Shown piece by piece: positions 43,143 to 52,026 of a stretch of DNA of 64,000 nt. The stretch lies in contig NZ_LT797701.1 of the NCBI RefSeq assembly GCF_900009135.1, positions 622,296 through 686,295 of the forward strand, read 5' to 3'. The notes below the pieces were generated by a model. That model saw only the letters and a list, made by a program, of their open reading frames with translations. It did not search any database and had not been told where the DNA came from. Numbering within the stretch: position 1 is the first letter of the stretch; every line of letters begins with the position of its first letter. Position numbers and translations under genes: made by a program. The stretch comes from Planktothrix sp. PCC 11201. Its GTDB lineage: Bacteria; Cyanobacteriota; Cyanobacteriia; Cyanobacteriales; Microcoleaceae.

Positions 43143-44567
43143 ATGAACTCCACTCCTTCTCCAACAGTTTCTCCTCGAGAAAAGCTAAATTTATCAACTA
43201 AATTAGCCTTTGGTGCAGGGGATTTAGGCCCGGCAATTACCGCTAATATTTCTGTATTTTTTGTGATGGTTTTTCTGACTAATGTTGCGGGTTTACCTGC
43301 TGGATTAGCCGGAAGTGTATTAATGGTGGGAAAAATTTGGGATGCGATTAATGATCCGATTGTGGGAGTATTAAGTGATCGCACGGTTCATCCTTGGGGA
43401 AGACGTTATCCTTGGATGGTTTTTGGTGCAATTCCCTTTGGGATTCTGTTTTTTTTACAGTGGATTGTTCCGAGTAATAATCAATGGTTTTTGTTTGGGT
43501 ATTATGTGATTATTGGGATTTTATTTAATACCGCTTACACCGCCGTTAATTTACCTTACACTGCCCTAACTCCCGAATTAACATCGGACTATAATGAACG
43601 CACCAGTCTCAATAGTTTTCGCTTTTCTTTTTCCATCAGTGGTAGTATTTTCTCCTTGATTTTAGCACAAATTATTTTTAGTTTATTTCCTGATTCTCCC
43701 TATCAAAAATATTTAGTTTTAGGGGCAGTTTGTGCGATTCTATCAGTTCTTCCCATATTTTGGTGTTTCTTGGGAACTCGAAAGCGGGTATGGTCGGGAA
43801 ATTCAGTCGCAGATAGTCAGGATAATTCCGATAGTATTCCCCTGGCAGAACAAATCAAAATTGCCTTGAGTAATCGGCCTTTTTTATTGGTGATTGGAAT
43901 TTATCTTTGTTCCTGGTTAGGAGTTCAACTCACCGCTTCAATTTTACCTTATTTTGTAGTCAATTGGATGCAGATGCCGGAAGCAGCTTTTCCCCAGGTG
44001 GCAATCGCAGTTCAGGGAACCGCTTTAGTGATGTTATTTGTCTGGAGTTCTGTTAGTAAACGCTATGGGAAAAAGTCAGTTTATTTTATGGGAATGGGGG
44101 TGTGGATTATTGCCCAAGCGGGTTTGTTTTTCCTCCAACCCGGACAGGTTGGATTAATGTATATTCTGGCAATTTTAGCTGGATGTGGGGTCTCAACGGC
44201 CTATTTAGTTCCCTGGTCAATGATTCCTGATGTCATCGATTTAGATGAATTAAATACCGGACAAAGACGAGAAGGAGTCTTCTATTCTTTTATGGTTTTA
44301 TTGCAAAAAATTGGGTTAGCCGTGGGGTTATTTTTGGTCGGACAAGCCTTAAGTTTTGCTGGATTTCTTTCTACAGTTCCCGGTCAACCCGCCCCCATTC
44401 AACCAGACTCAGCCCTGTTAGCCGTCCGGTTTGCTATTGGCCCCTTACCCACCCTTGTTCTCATAATTGGGATGATTTTTACTTTTTTATATCCGATTAC
44501 AAAAGAGGTTCACACCGATATTTTACTGCGACTGAGCGAGAGAAAACGAAACAAAAATCTCAATTAA
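43143..44567 (+). CDS. Sugar:cation symporter, GPH (MelB-like) MFS transporter
   Basis: 474 residues, about 12 helices. Family motifs: KLAFGAGDLGPAI at residue 18, VGKIWDAINDPIVGVLSDRT near 65 (aspartates for cation coupling), HPWGRRYPWMVFGAIPFG, and RTSLNSFRFSFSISG. The C-terminal half repeats the fold. GPH transporters import glycosides or hexuronides with Na+ or H+, and the substrate is unknown. The start is placed at the ATG at 43143, because MNSTPSPTVSPREKLNL is a natural leader; the frame is open back to 43050. Confidence 0.88.
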   Translation: MNSTPSPTVSPREKLNLSTKLAFGAGDLGPAITANISVFFVMVFLTNVAGLPAGLAGSVLMVGKIWDAINDPIVGVLSDRTVHPWGRRYPWMVFGAIPFGILFFLQWIVPSNNQWFLFGYYVIIGILFNTAYTAVNLPYTALTPELTSDYNERTSLNSFRFSFSISGSIFSLILAQIIFSLFPDSPYQKYLVLGAVCAILSVLPIFWCFLGTRKRVWSGNSVADSQDNSDSIPLAEQIKIALSNRPFLLVIGIYLCSWLGVQLTASILPYFVVNWMQMPEAAFPQVAIAVQGTALVMLFVWSSVSKRYGKKSVYFMGMGVWIIAQAGLFFLQPGQVGLMYILAILAGCGVSTAYLVPWSMIPDVIDLDELNTGQRREGVFYSFMVLLQKIGLAVGLFLVGQALSFAGFLSTVPGQPAPIQPDSALLAVRFAIGPLPTLVLIIGMIFTFLYPITKEVHTDILLRLSERKRNKNLN

Positions 44568-44584
44568 AACCCAATTAGAGATAT

Positions 44585-44682
44585 TATAGCAGTCGCCCAG
44601 AGACTAATGCTAAAACCGGGCACAGAGAACTCTTTTCCTGTCTGTTCCCCATTCCCCATTCCCTAAATGATTAGATAATGTG
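44585..44682. repeat. Probable degenerate copy of the TATAGCA miniature repeat
   Basis: Begins TATAGCAGTCGCC, exactly like the copy at 63107, and contains GTTCCCCATTCCCCATTCCC close to its right side, a variant of the 'ttcccta..ttgcc' part there. I do not find the matching TGCTATA end, so the copy is broken. It lies in the 189-base MFS-ArsR spacer. The right limit given is approximate. Confidence 0.5.
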
Positions 44683-44756
44683 GTAATATAATAGACAAGT
44701 AATATTAATAATCCGATTCAGTCCTACTGCCCATCACCCACCCCAGTCTAAAATCC

Positions 44757-45128
44757 ATGCAATCGACTTCAAACTGCGATTATTTACAATTATCTCCCGC
44801 CGCCCTAGCATTAATGGCAGACTTTTTTAAAGTATTATCAGAAGTCAGTCGATTACAAATTATTTGCTGCTTAAAATCTGGGGCTAAAAATGTCACCCAA
44901 ATTATTGAAGCCACCGGGTTAGGACAGGCGAATGTTTCTAAACATTTAAAACTACTAGCCCAGGCAGGAATTGTTACCCGCACCCAACAAGGTGTCAGCG
45001 TTTACTATGAAATTGCTAATCCCCTTTTATTTGAAGTTTGTGATTTAGTCTGTGAATCTTTAGTGGTTCAAATGCAGCAACAAAACCAACAGTTAGAACA
45101 ACTTCGAGCGGTTAAATCTGCTGTTTAG
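44757..45128 (+). CDS. ArsR/SmtB-family transcriptional regulator
   Basis: 123 residues. The winged helix runs from about residue 20 to 95: FKVLSEVSRLQIICCLKSGAKNVTQ, then IIEATGLGQANVSKHLKLLAQAGIV (recognition helix) and the wing RTQQGVSVYYEI. The metal motif ELCVCDL of SmtB-type sensors is absent, though cysteines are found at 6, 40-41 and near 95-100 (EVCDLVCESL), where a CxxxC-like arrangement could bind a metal or thiol. The ligand cannot be called. A pentapeptide protein follows 36 bases downstream. Confidence 0.85.
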   Translation: MQSTSNCDYLQLSPAALALMADFFKVLSEVSRLQIICCLKSGAKNVTQIIEATGLGQANVSKHLKLLAQAGIVTRTQQGVSVYYEIANPLLFEVCDLVCESLVVQMQQQNQQLEQLRAVKSAV

Positions 45129-45164
45129 TTTATTTTTTAATCCTTGATTTAACTTAATATTATC

Positions 45165-45908
45165 ATGAATGTTGATGAATTTCTCCGCAGATATGCCGCC
45201 GCCGAGCGGAATTTTCCCGATATTGACCTATCTTATGTTGATTTACAAGAAGCGAATTTAGTTAATTTAAACCTAACCCGAGCCAATTTAAGTTATGCCG
45301 ATTTGCGAGAAGCAAGATTAGGAAAAGCTAAGCTTTCTCAAGCTAATTTATTTCATGCTAACCTCAGTGAAACCATTCTTTGGGGGGCTGATTTAAGCGA
45401 AGCGAATTTATATCAAGCTCAGTTACGAGAAGCCGATTTAACCGGAGCAAAACTGATTCACACATCCTTAGAAGAAACTAAACTCATCAAAGCGTGTTTA
45501 TCGGGATGTAATTTAAAAAATGCCAACCTTTCCCAAGCTATTATTTTTGAAGCTAATTTTCGCCCTAACCAGAATCAACAAACGGATTTAACTGATGCAA
45601 TTCTAGTGGAAGCTGATTTGAGTTATGCTAATTTTAGTGGAGCAATTTTAGAACAGGCTAACTTTGAAAAAGCTAAACTCTGTCATGCCATTTTTGGAGT
45701 TTCAGGGTTAGGGGTTTTAAGCTCTGAACAAAGCTATAAGACTAACCTCAGTGGCGTAAATTTCAAAGATGCCGATTTAAGTTATGCCGATTTTAGTGGG
45801 GCGAATTTATCCAGAGCTAATTTACAAGGGGCGGACTTAACTCGGACAATTTTAACCCACGCTAATCTTCATGGGGCGGTGATGCCCGATGGCACAATTC
45901 ATGATTAA
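45165..45908 (+). CDS. Pentapeptide repeat protein
   Basis: 247 residues, almost entirely A(D/N)LxX repeats (for example LSYADLREARLGKAKLSQAN and FSGANLSRANLQGADLTRTI), predicted to form a right-handed beta-helix of some nine coils. Around residues 125-145 and 175-190 the repeat is interrupted (FRPNQNQQTD; FGVSGLGVLSSEQSYKTN). The partner is unknown. No signal peptide is seen. It follows the ArsR gene and ends against the convergent cyclase gene. Confidence 0.9.
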   Translation: MNVDEFLRRYAAAERNFPDIDLSYVDLQEANLVNLNLTRANLSYADLREARLGKAKLSQANLFHANLSETILWGADLSEANLYQAQLREADLTGAKLIHTSLEETKLIKACLSGCNLKNANLSQAIIFEANFRPNQNQQTDLTDAILVEADLSYANFSGAILEQANFEKAKLCHAIFGVSGLGVLSSEQSYKTNLSGVNFKDADLSYADFSGANLSRANLQGADLTRTILTHANLHGAVMPDGTIHD

Positions 45909-45918
45909 TTTATAATTA

Positions 45919-45957
45919 AAAAACAGGGTTTTATAAATTATTGTAAAACCCCGTTTT
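45919..45957. terminator. Bidirectional terminator between pentapeptide gene and acsF
   Basis: AAAACAGGGTTTTA pairs with TAAAACCCCGTTTT across a loop of about 10 bases (45920-45933 and 45944-45957). Flanking A and T runs make it work in both directions, serving the convergent genes. Confidence 0.75.
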
Positions 45958-45969
45958 TATACAAAAATA

Positions 45970-47046
45970 TTAATGAACTTCCGCCCGTAATGCTTCTGCA
46001 TCAATAGGTTTAGCTAAATAAATTCTTAGTAAATGCCACAAAGTTGAACAATTTGTGGGCAATTTTAATAGGAATTTAACCCATTTTGGTTTTTCGGTAG
46101 CATCAATTTTTTGATTCTTGACATTATTCTCAGAACATTGTTCTAAACGACGGAAAAAGTCTGGGTGTTCTGTATCTAAAACTTCGGGAAATGCTCTTAA
46201 AGAAGTTTCATTAGTTTTCCTCACCACATGACGATTATATTCCTTAGCATCTAACCCCAAGGTTTCATAGAAATCTTCTCTTTCATTAACGGTTAAAGTA
46301 TGGGTAGCAAACACCGTTAATAGGAAAAACCGTGCCCACAGTCTACCTTTCCAACTTTGCCACATATTGGGCTGCGATCGCAATAAAACCTTAAAGAAAT
46401 CACCATGACGGTTTTCATCCTGACACCAATTTTCAAAATAACGGAATAAAGGATAATATTCATGTTCGGGATGTTTTTCTAAATGACGAAACACCGTAAT
46501 ATAACGCCAATACCCAATTTTTTCCGATAAATAAACCGCGAAAATAATCCACTCGGGTTTGAAGAAAGTATAAGTCCGGTTTTTAGTTAAATAGCCTAAG
46601 TCTAACGATAAATTAAAATCTGACATCGCCTTATTAATAAACCCCGCATGACGGGCTTCATCTCTGGCTAATAAATGAAACGCTTCTGATAATAAAGGGT
46701 TGCGATTTTTCAGTTGACGTGATAACTCTTTAAATAATAAAAATCCAGAAAATTCAGAAGTACAAGACCGTTCTAAAAAGTCAACAAACGCCAAGCGGGT
46801 TCTCTCATCAATTTGTTCCCAACTTTGGTCAAATTGTTCATCCCGTACAAAATGATGGCGGTTATAGTCCGCCCGCAACTCCTGTAAAACCGCCGAAAAT
46901 TCCTCCTCACAAGTGGATAAATTGATATTCGCCATCGCGTCAAAGTCCGTTGTGTAGAAGCGAGGGGTCAGCAATGTCTCTTGAACCGGATTTTTAATCC
47001 CGGGCCGCAGTCCTTGAGTTTCGGGGTTTTGGATAGTGTTTACCAT
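45970..47046 (-). CDS. acsF: Magnesium-protoporphyrin IX monomethyl ester (oxidative) cyclase
   Basis: 358 residues. A di-iron enzyme that forms the fifth ring of chlorophyll. The iron-binding glutamates and histidines are in STCEEEFSAVLQELRADYN, LARDEARHAGFINKAM (near residue 140-155) and ENWCQDENRHGDFF (near 215), in the expected order. Cyanobacteria have two forms, ChlAI (aerobic) and ChlAII (low oxygen); its position divergent from a heme oxygenase-hemN unit suggests the low-oxygen form. This is by context only. Confidence 0.95.
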   Translation of the reverse strand: MVNTIQNPETQGLRPGIKNPVQETLLTPRFYTTDFDAMANINLSTCEEEFSAVLQELRADYNRHHFVRDEQFDQSWEQIDERTRLAFVDFLERSCTSEFSGFLLFKELSRQLKNRNPLLSEAFHLLARDEARHAGFINKAMSDFNLSLDLGYLTKNRTYTFFKPEWIIFAVYLSEKIGYWRYITVFRHLEKHPEHEYYPLFRYFENWCQDENRHGDFFKVLLRSQPNMWQSWKGRLWARFFLLTVFATHTLTVNEREDFYETLGLDAKEYNRHVVRKTNETSLRAFPEVLDTEHPDFFRRLEQCSENNVKNQKIDATEKPKWVKFLLKLPTNCSTLWHLLRIYLAKPIDAEALRAEVH

Positions 47047-47082
47047 CGCTGCGATTCCTTAAATATTACTATCTAGTTATTG

Positions 47083-47175
47083 AACTATATAATTTTTATT
47101 TTGTCTAGGGGTTCCCCTAAATTTCCTGCGTTAGTAAAGAATTGTAACAACTATATAACTAACCAGCGATATAGT
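47083..47175. promoter_or_regulatory. Repeated AACTATATAA and ACTATAT/ATATAGT operator-like elements
   Basis: The 227-base acsF-heme oxygenase gap carries AACTATATAA twice (47083-47092 and 47149-47158) and the inverted repeat ACTATAT (47150-47156) with ATATAGT (47169-47175), spacing 12. A MarR-type activator (ChlR) controls the corresponding low-oxygen genes in Synechocystis, but no gene for it is in this window. The elements are operator candidates by position only. Confidence 0.4.
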
Positions 47176-47273
47176 GATAGATTCATTCGAGTAGGAAAAA
47201 CCGAACCTCGGGCTTGCTATTTCCCCTGTTTTTAGTCTGAGGAAAAATTTAATCTTAATTCATCTCTAAAATT

Positions 47274-47921
47274 ATGACAAACTTAGCTGAAAAACTCAAA
47301 ATCGGAACCCAACAATCTCATAGTAATGCCGAACATACCGGATTTATGAGAAACTTTTTATCCGGGGGTATCAGTAGAGAATCTTTTTGTCAACTTCTGA
47401 GTAATTTATATTTTGTTTATAGCCAATTAGAAGCAGAATTACAAGCCCATCAAACCCATCCCAATATTAGCAAAATTTATTTCCCCGAACTCAACCGAAA
47501 AGCCAATTTAGAGAAAGACTTAAACTTTTATTATGGAGAACATTGGCCAGATAATATTACCGCTTCTCCCGCCGCCCAAGCTTATGTTTCTCGACTTCAC
47601 GAACTTTCTGCTACCGAACCCACCTTATTAATTGCTCACTCCTATACTCGCTATATGGGTGATTTATCGGGAGGACAAAGTTTGAAAAAAATTGTCCAAT
47701 CTGTATTTCATTTAGAAGAACATCAAGGAATTTGTTTTTATGAATTCGATCAAATCTTAGATGTCAATGAATTTAAAAATCTCTATCGTCAAAGATTGAA
47801 TGAATTAGTCCTCAGTGAACAACTCCAAGATCAAATTGTTGCCGAAGCCAATAACGCTTTTGTCCTGAATATTGCTATGTTGCGAGATTTGGGAGAAGCC
47901 CCAACTCCAGCTACGGTTTAA
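47274..47921 (+). CDS. ho2: Heme oxygenase (first copy)
   Basis: 215 residues. It opens heme to biliverdin for phycobilins. The proximal heme histidine lies in TQQSHSNAEHTGF (near residue 18), and the family block HSYTRYMGDLSGGQSLKK (near 123-140) is present. A typical cyanobacterial heme oxygenase length. By neighbourhood it matches the low-oxygen isozyme HO2, which is paired with hemN. hemN follows 50 bases downstream on the same strand. The ho2 symbol is by context. Confidence 0.92.
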   Translation: MTNLAEKLKIGTQQSHSNAEHTGFMRNFLSGGISRESFCQLLSNLYFVYSQLEAELQAHQTHPNISKIYFPELNRKANLEKDLNFYYGEHWPDNITASPAAQAYVSRLHELSATEPTLLIAHSYTRYMGDLSGGQSLKKIVQSVFHLEEHQGICFYEFDQILDVNEFKNLYRQRLNELVLSEQLQDQIVAEANNAFVLNIAMLRDLGEAPTPATV

Positions 47922-47971
47922 TTTTGTCTATTTATTATCTACAATTATAACTGATTAGGGAGAACAAATCA

Positions 47972-49357
47972 ATGGTTTTTTCAGTTGCCAATGTGGCGTT
48001 TGATTTTGATTTAATTGAAAAATACGGTAATGCAGTTCCTCGTTATACCAGTTATCCACCAGCCACAGAATTAAAAGATGAATTTACCCCTTTAGATTGG
48101 GAATTTTCCCTGACTGAATCGAATCGACGCCAATCTCCCTTATCTCTCTATTTCCATATCCCCTTTTGCCAAACAGCTTGCTATTTCTGCGGCTGTAATG
48201 TGATTGTTTCTAATAATAAAAATGCAGCTAAAACTTATGTCGAATATTTGTCAAAAGAAATTGAATTCACTTCTGGTTTTATTGATACTCGACGCCCCGT
48301 TACCCAACTGCATTGGGGCGGTGGTACGCCGAATTACTTATCCTTAGAACAGGTTGATTATTTATGGGAAACCATTAATAAACAGTTTATCTTTGATGAT
48401 AAAGCCGAAATTTCCATAGAAATTAATCCCCGATACGTCGATAGAAACTATATCTTTTTCCTGAAACAAATGGGGTTTAATCGGATTAGTTTTGGGATTC
48501 AAGACTTTAATCCCCAGGTGCAAGAAGCGGTTAATAGAGTCCAGCCGGAAGCTCTGTTATTTGATGTAATGGATTGGATTAAAGAAGCCGGATTTGAAAG
48601 TGTGAATGTGGACTTAATTTATGGCTTACCCTATCAAACTTTGTCTAGCTTTAAAGAAACCATTAAAAAGACGATTAAACTCGATCCTGATCGGATTGCT
48701 ATTTTTAACTTTGCCTATGTTCCCTGGATGAAACCAGTCCAGAAAAATATTCCCGAATCTGCCCTACCCCAACCCCATGAAAAGTTAGAAATTTGGCAAA
48801 TGTCAATCCAAGAATTGACCGATAATGGCTATGTTTTTATTGGCATGGATCACTTTGCAAAACCCAATGATGAATTAGCGATCGCCCAACGAAATTCATC
48901 CTTAAAACGAAATTTTCAAGGGTATACAACCCAACCGGAAGCCGAACTTTATGGCTTTGGGTTAACCTCTATTAGTATGTTAGAAGATACCTACGCTCAA
49001 AACCATAAGCGATTAAAAGAGTATTATCAAGCCATTGATCAGGGAATTTTACCCGTAAGTAAAGGGTTTAAATTGAGTAAGGATGATATTCTCAGACGAG
49101 ATGTGATTATGCAAATTATGTCTAGTTTCTACTTAGATAAATCTCAAATCGAAGCTAAATATCATCTCGATTTTGACAGTTACTTTGCCCCGGAATTAAT
49201 CGCCATGCGTCCTTTAATCGCTGATGGGTTAGTTCAGTCTAATTATGATTCTATTGTCGTCACCAATTTAGGCAGACTCTTAGTGAGAAATATTGCCTTT
49301 TTATTTGATACCCATACTCTAGCCCAACAGGAACAAAGATTATCAAGGGCGATTTAA
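47972..49357 (+). CDS. hemN: Oxygen-independent coproporphyrinogen III oxidase
   Basis: 461 residues, a radical SAM enzyme that decarboxylates coproporphyrinogen III anaerobically. The Fe-S cluster motif CxxxCxxC is in YFHIPFCQTACYFCGCNV (near residue 70), the GGGTPNYLS motif near 117 follows, and the C-terminal HemN domain contains GFKLSKDDILRRDVIMQI. With ho2 upstream and hemJ-like downstream it forms a low-oxygen tetrapyrrole unit. Length and start are normal. Confidence 0.96.
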   Translation: MVFSVANVAFDFDLIEKYGNAVPRYTSYPPATELKDEFTPLDWEFSLTESNRRQSPLSLYFHIPFCQTACYFCGCNVIVSNNKNAAKTYVEYLSKEIEFTSGFIDTRRPVTQLHWGGGTPNYLSLEQVDYLWETINKQFIFDDKAEISIEINPRYVDRNYIFFLKQMGFNRISFGIQDFNPQVQEAVNRVQPEALLFDVMDWIKEAGFESVNVDLIYGLPYQTLSSFKETIKKTIKLDPDRIAIFNFAYVPWMKPVQKNIPESALPQPHEKLEIWQMSIQELTDNGYVFIGMDHFAKPNDELAIAQRNSSLKRNFQGYTTQPEAELYGFGLTSISMLEDTYAQNHKRLKEYYQAIDQGILPVSKGFKLSKDDILRRDVIMQIMSSFYLDKSQIEAKYHLDFDSYFAPELIAMRPLIADGLVQSNYDSIVVTNLGRLLVRNIAFLFDTHTLAQQEQRLSRAI

Positions 49358-49426
49358 TTGCCAGATTGTCCAGAATCCAGTAAGGTGGTTTATACCACCT
49401 TTATTGTTGAGGATTTTATTGGATCT

Positions 49427-49984
49427 ATGACTTATTTTTGGTTTAAATCCTTTCATATCATCGGAATGGTTGTCTGGTTTGCAGGTTTATTTTATCTGGT
49501 GAGATTATTTGTTTATCACGCCGAAGCCGAAGAAAAACCCGAACCCGCCCGTAGCATTTTAAAAGAACAATATGAATTGATGGAAAAGCGTCTTTATGGC
49601 ATCATCACAACCCCAGGAATGGTGGTGACGGTGGTAATGGCGATCGCCCTTTTAATTACACAACCCAGCCTGTTACAAGATATGTGGCTGCATATTAAAT
49701 TAGGATTAGTTGCGGTTTTAGTCGCCTATCATTTTTATTGTGGTCGGATTATGCGACAATTAGCTACCCATAAGGTGATGTTCACCAGTCAACAATTCCG
49801 CAGTCTAAATGAAGTACCAACGGTGCTTTTATTGGTGATTGTTTTACTAGCAGTATTCAAAAATAATTTACCCATCAATACAGCTATTGCTGTGACGGGT
49901 AGTTTTATTGTAGGGATGATTGTGTTCTTCCAACTCTATGCCCTCCATCGACAAAAAAACGCCCAGCAAGTGGTTAGTCAGTAA
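49427..49984 (+). CDS. hemJ: Protoporphyrinogen IX oxidase HemJ
   Basis: 185 residues with about four to five membrane helices. It oxidises protoporphyrinogen IX to protoporphyrin IX in cyanobacteria lacking HemG/HemY. The HemJ signatures are visible: WFKSFHIIGMVVWFAGLFYLVRLFVYHAE at the N-terminus (with the essential histidine), EKRLYGIITTPGMVVT, HIKLGLVAVLVAYHFYCGRIM and EVPTVLLLVIVLLAV. The ATG at 49427 is chosen over the open frame from 49358, which lacks family sequence. It follows hemN. Confidence 0.92.
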   Translation: MTYFWFKSFHIIGMVVWFAGLFYLVRLFVYHAEAEEKPEPARSILKEQYELMEKRLYGIITTPGMVVTVVMAIALLITQPSLLQDMWLHIKLGLVAVLVAYHFYCGRIMRQLATHKVMFTSQQFRSLNEVPTVLLLVIVLLAVFKNNLPINTAIAVTGSFIVGMIVFFQLYALHRQKNAQQVVSQ

Positions 49985-49989
49985 GCCAA

Positions 49990-50102
49990 TATAGCAATCC
50001 TAAATAGCATAGCGCTACGCGCAAGGGAACACCGGAACAGGGAACAGAATTGAAAGGGTTTCAGGGTTTAAAAATGTCCTAACCGTAATGCGTAGTGCTA
50101 TA
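49990..50102. repeat. TATAGCA miniature repeat, copy 1
   Basis: 113 bases from TATAGCAATCC (49990) to GTAGTGCTATA (50102). The ends TATAGCA and TGCTATA are inverted, and the interior TAGCGCTACGC near 50009 matches TGCGTAGTGCTA near 50090 as an inverted pair. No open frame. It occupies the hemJ-ho1 gap, with another copy 120 bases further. Confidence 0.7.
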
Positions 50103-50106
50103 TATC

Positions 50107-50128
50107 GTAGGGGTTGGGTCTTCCAACC
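50107..50128. other. Hairpin GGGTTGG / CCAACCC
   Basis: GTAGGGGTTGGGTCTTCCAACCCTCT: GGGTTGG pairs with CCAACCC around a five-base loop (about 50110-50128). It follows hemJ and precedes ho1 (opposite strand), so it could end both transcripts. The same GTAGGGGT-type element is near 37801. Confidence 0.5.
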
Positions 50129-50220
50129 CTCTTATGGATCTTTCATTCCCCTATAAAAATACAAAATCCTGAACACAAGACAAATCCTTGCATTCAGGAC
50201 TAATTTGTTTTATAGTATTT

Positions 50221-50291
50221 TATAGCAGTTTCCAGAAAGGTTAGCACAAGGACTGATCTCGCAAACCTGACGTTACCTGTTGCCTGCTATA
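50221..50291. repeat. TATAGCA miniature repeat, copy 2
   Basis: 71 bases beginning TATAGCAG (50221-50228) and ending CTGCTATA (50284-50291), a perfect 8-base inverted repeat. Same ends as at 49990, 63107 and (left end) 44585, with unrelated middles. Sits just before the ho1 stop region. Such short elements are typical non-autonomous repeats. Confidence 0.7.
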
Positions 50292-50296
50292 ACTGA

Positions 50297-51019
50297 TTAT
50301 TCGGCGGCGGTTGCTAACCCTTCCGTTGCGCCCTTTGTCCGGCGACGAGTTAAGGTATTAAACAACATTTGACCAATAGCTTTGACTAAATTCCCTTCTA
50401 ATTCATTGAACATTTTCATGTTCATCCCAAAGGCATCATTGGCTTCATCGACAATGCGAGTTGCCATTTCTTGGTCAATATCAACGCTATCCATTTGTTG
50501 ACGATAATTGACCTTAAATGCTTTTTCGTCGGGAATATCATTAAACTCGTAAAACTGAGTTCCCTGTCCATCCTGTAAGTTCATCGCGTTTTGAGCAATT
50601 CCCTTCAGAATTTGCCCCCCGGACAAATCCCCTAAATAGCGAGTATAGAGATGGGCAATTAACAATTCGGGTTCAGAATTAGAGATTTCTCGAATTCGAG
50701 CAACATAGGCTTTTGTGGCTTCAGAAGGTTGTACTTCTTCTTTCCAATTTGCACCATGATAAAAGCATAAATCCTGCTCTAAACTTTGTTTGCGATTCAG
50801 TTCAGGAAAATACAATTTAGATAAAATTGGATGGTTACGGTGGCGCTCCATTTCTTCTTCCATTGCGGAGTAGACAAAATAGAGATTTCCTGCCAATTTT
50901 CGGTAAGACGTCTTTTCTACTGTACCCTTTAAAAAGCACTTAATAAAACCAACGTTTTCCGCCATTGTGTGAGACTTCTTTGTGCCTTCTCGCAGTTGGG
51001 TTGCTAAGTTAACGCTCAT
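50297..51019 (-). CDS. ho1: Heme oxygenase (second copy, HO1-like)
   Basis: 240 residues. The heme histidine is in EGTKKSHTMAENVGF (near residue 17), with the block HLYTRYLGDLSGGQILKG near 122-140. Compared with the first copy it has a longer C-terminal tail (TRRRTKGATEGLATAAE). It supplies biliverdin for phycobilisomes, and the name HO1 is by likeness to the constitutive cyanobacterial isozyme. It is transcribed toward the ho2-hemN-hemJ genes, about 300 bases from hemJ. The two isozymes differ across most positions, so this is an old duplication. Confidence 0.92.
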   Translation of the reverse strand: MSVNLATQLREGTKKSHTMAENVGFIKCFLKGTVEKTSYRKLAGNLYFVYSAMEEEMERHRNHPILSKLYFPELNRKQSLEQDLCFYHGANWKEEVQPSEATKAYVARIREISNSEPELLIAHLYTRYLGDLSGGQILKGIAQNAMNLQDGQGTQFYEFNDIPDEKAFKVNYRQQMDSVDIDQEMATRIVDEANDAFGMNMKMFNELEGNLVKAIGQMLFNTLTRRRTKGATEGLATAAE

Positions 51020-51231
51020 ACTAAAGTTTTAATCCCAAAGCTAAATTCAACAATAGGCGTCTTGCTAATCACAGCACCAAGAAAAACCGCCTAATTCCTG
51101 ATACTAAACTAATTTCATGAGAAATGGTGTTAAGAATTGTCACATCCACCCCTGACACCAATCGGCTAGTTATATTTACAACCTCTTTATGTCTGGGTGT
51201 CTGGGTGTTTAAATTAATCTTGACCCCTCAC

Positions 51232-51909
51232 CTACAATCTAATTAAACTCACAGCTATTTTACCCCGAAAACACACCTCTACATCCGTTCCGACTTCGTA
51301 GGTGCGATCGCTATAATTTCCATGATAATGAAAATAATCTCCTTCTACTCTATAATTAATCGGCAAAGATTGAATTCCTAATTTACAAAATACCAGATCT
51401 GGCTCAGGATCTTCCGGTTCCAAGTCGGGAAAATTAACATTCCAAAAACACCCCCGTTGCGGAGGATGCTGCATTAATTCATTTAACACTAAATTTGCCC
51501 AACGGGTTGCCCTTTTCCAATTCACGGGTTTTCCTTTTTTGCGATATTGCGATAAAGCTATCCCCGGAATTCCCTGAATTGCCGCCTCCCTCACCGCCGC
51601 CACCGTCCCGGAAATATACACATCAACCCCCATATTTCCCCCCGGATTAATTCCCGAAATCACCCAACTTAAATCAGGACAAAGATGGGATACTGCTAAC
51701 CGAATACAATCGGCGGGAGTTCCCCCGATCGCATATTCTATTTCCGAACGTTTTTCAACATGAATGCCTTGATTAGTTGTGACTTGATGTCCACATTGAG
51801 AATATTCTTTTTGGGGAGCAATCAAAATTTTTTCCCCAGAAATTGCCTTCCCTAATGCTTTAATTCCTGGTGCATCAATACCATCATCATTTGTTAATAC
51901 TATTTTCAT
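51232..51909 (-). CDS. surE: 5'/3'-nucleotidase SurE
   Basis: 225 residues, a metal-dependent nucleotide phosphatase. Metal-site residues: LTNDDGIDAPG at the N-terminus, the serine in KEYSQCGHQVT near 39, and SGINPGGNMG near 90 (asparagine ligand). Length is at the short end of the family. Upstream of it (51910-52026) is a short tandem repeat region. Confidence 0.94.
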   Translation of the reverse strand: MKIVLTNDDGIDAPGIKALGKAISGEKILIAPQKEYSQCGHQVTTNQGIHVEKRSEIEYAIGGTPADCIRLAVSHLCPDLSWVISGINPGGNMGVDVYISGTVAAVREAAIQGIPGIALSQYRKKGKPVNWKRATRWANLVLNELMQHPPQRGCFWNVNFPDLEPEDPEPDLVFCKLGIQSLPINYRVEGDYFHYHGNYSDRTYEVGTDVEVCFRGKIAVSLIRL

Positions 51910-51941
51910 TTTTTAAGGGAATAGGGAACACGGATTTAAGA

Positions 51942-51978
51942 GGATTTCACGGATTTCACGGATTTCACGGATTTTAAT
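51942..51978. repeat. Tandem repeat GGATTTCAC x3
   Basis: Three copies of GGATTTCAC with a partial fourth (GGATTTTA) in the surE-recG gap. It continues into 'aatctgtgttaatctgcgtaatccg', a typical scattered phrase in cyanobacterial spacers. No function is suggested. Confidence 0.8.
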
Positions 51979-52026
51979 CTGTGTTAATCTGCGTAATCCG
52001 TTTAAATCTGCGATAGGTAATGAGAA

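Noticed and set aside
44757..45128. ArsR regulator as SufR or the ChlR of the tetrapyrrole locus
   Set aside because: It is too short for SufR, lacks its Fe-S cysteine pattern, and ChlR is a MarR-type protein. Proximity alone does not decide it.
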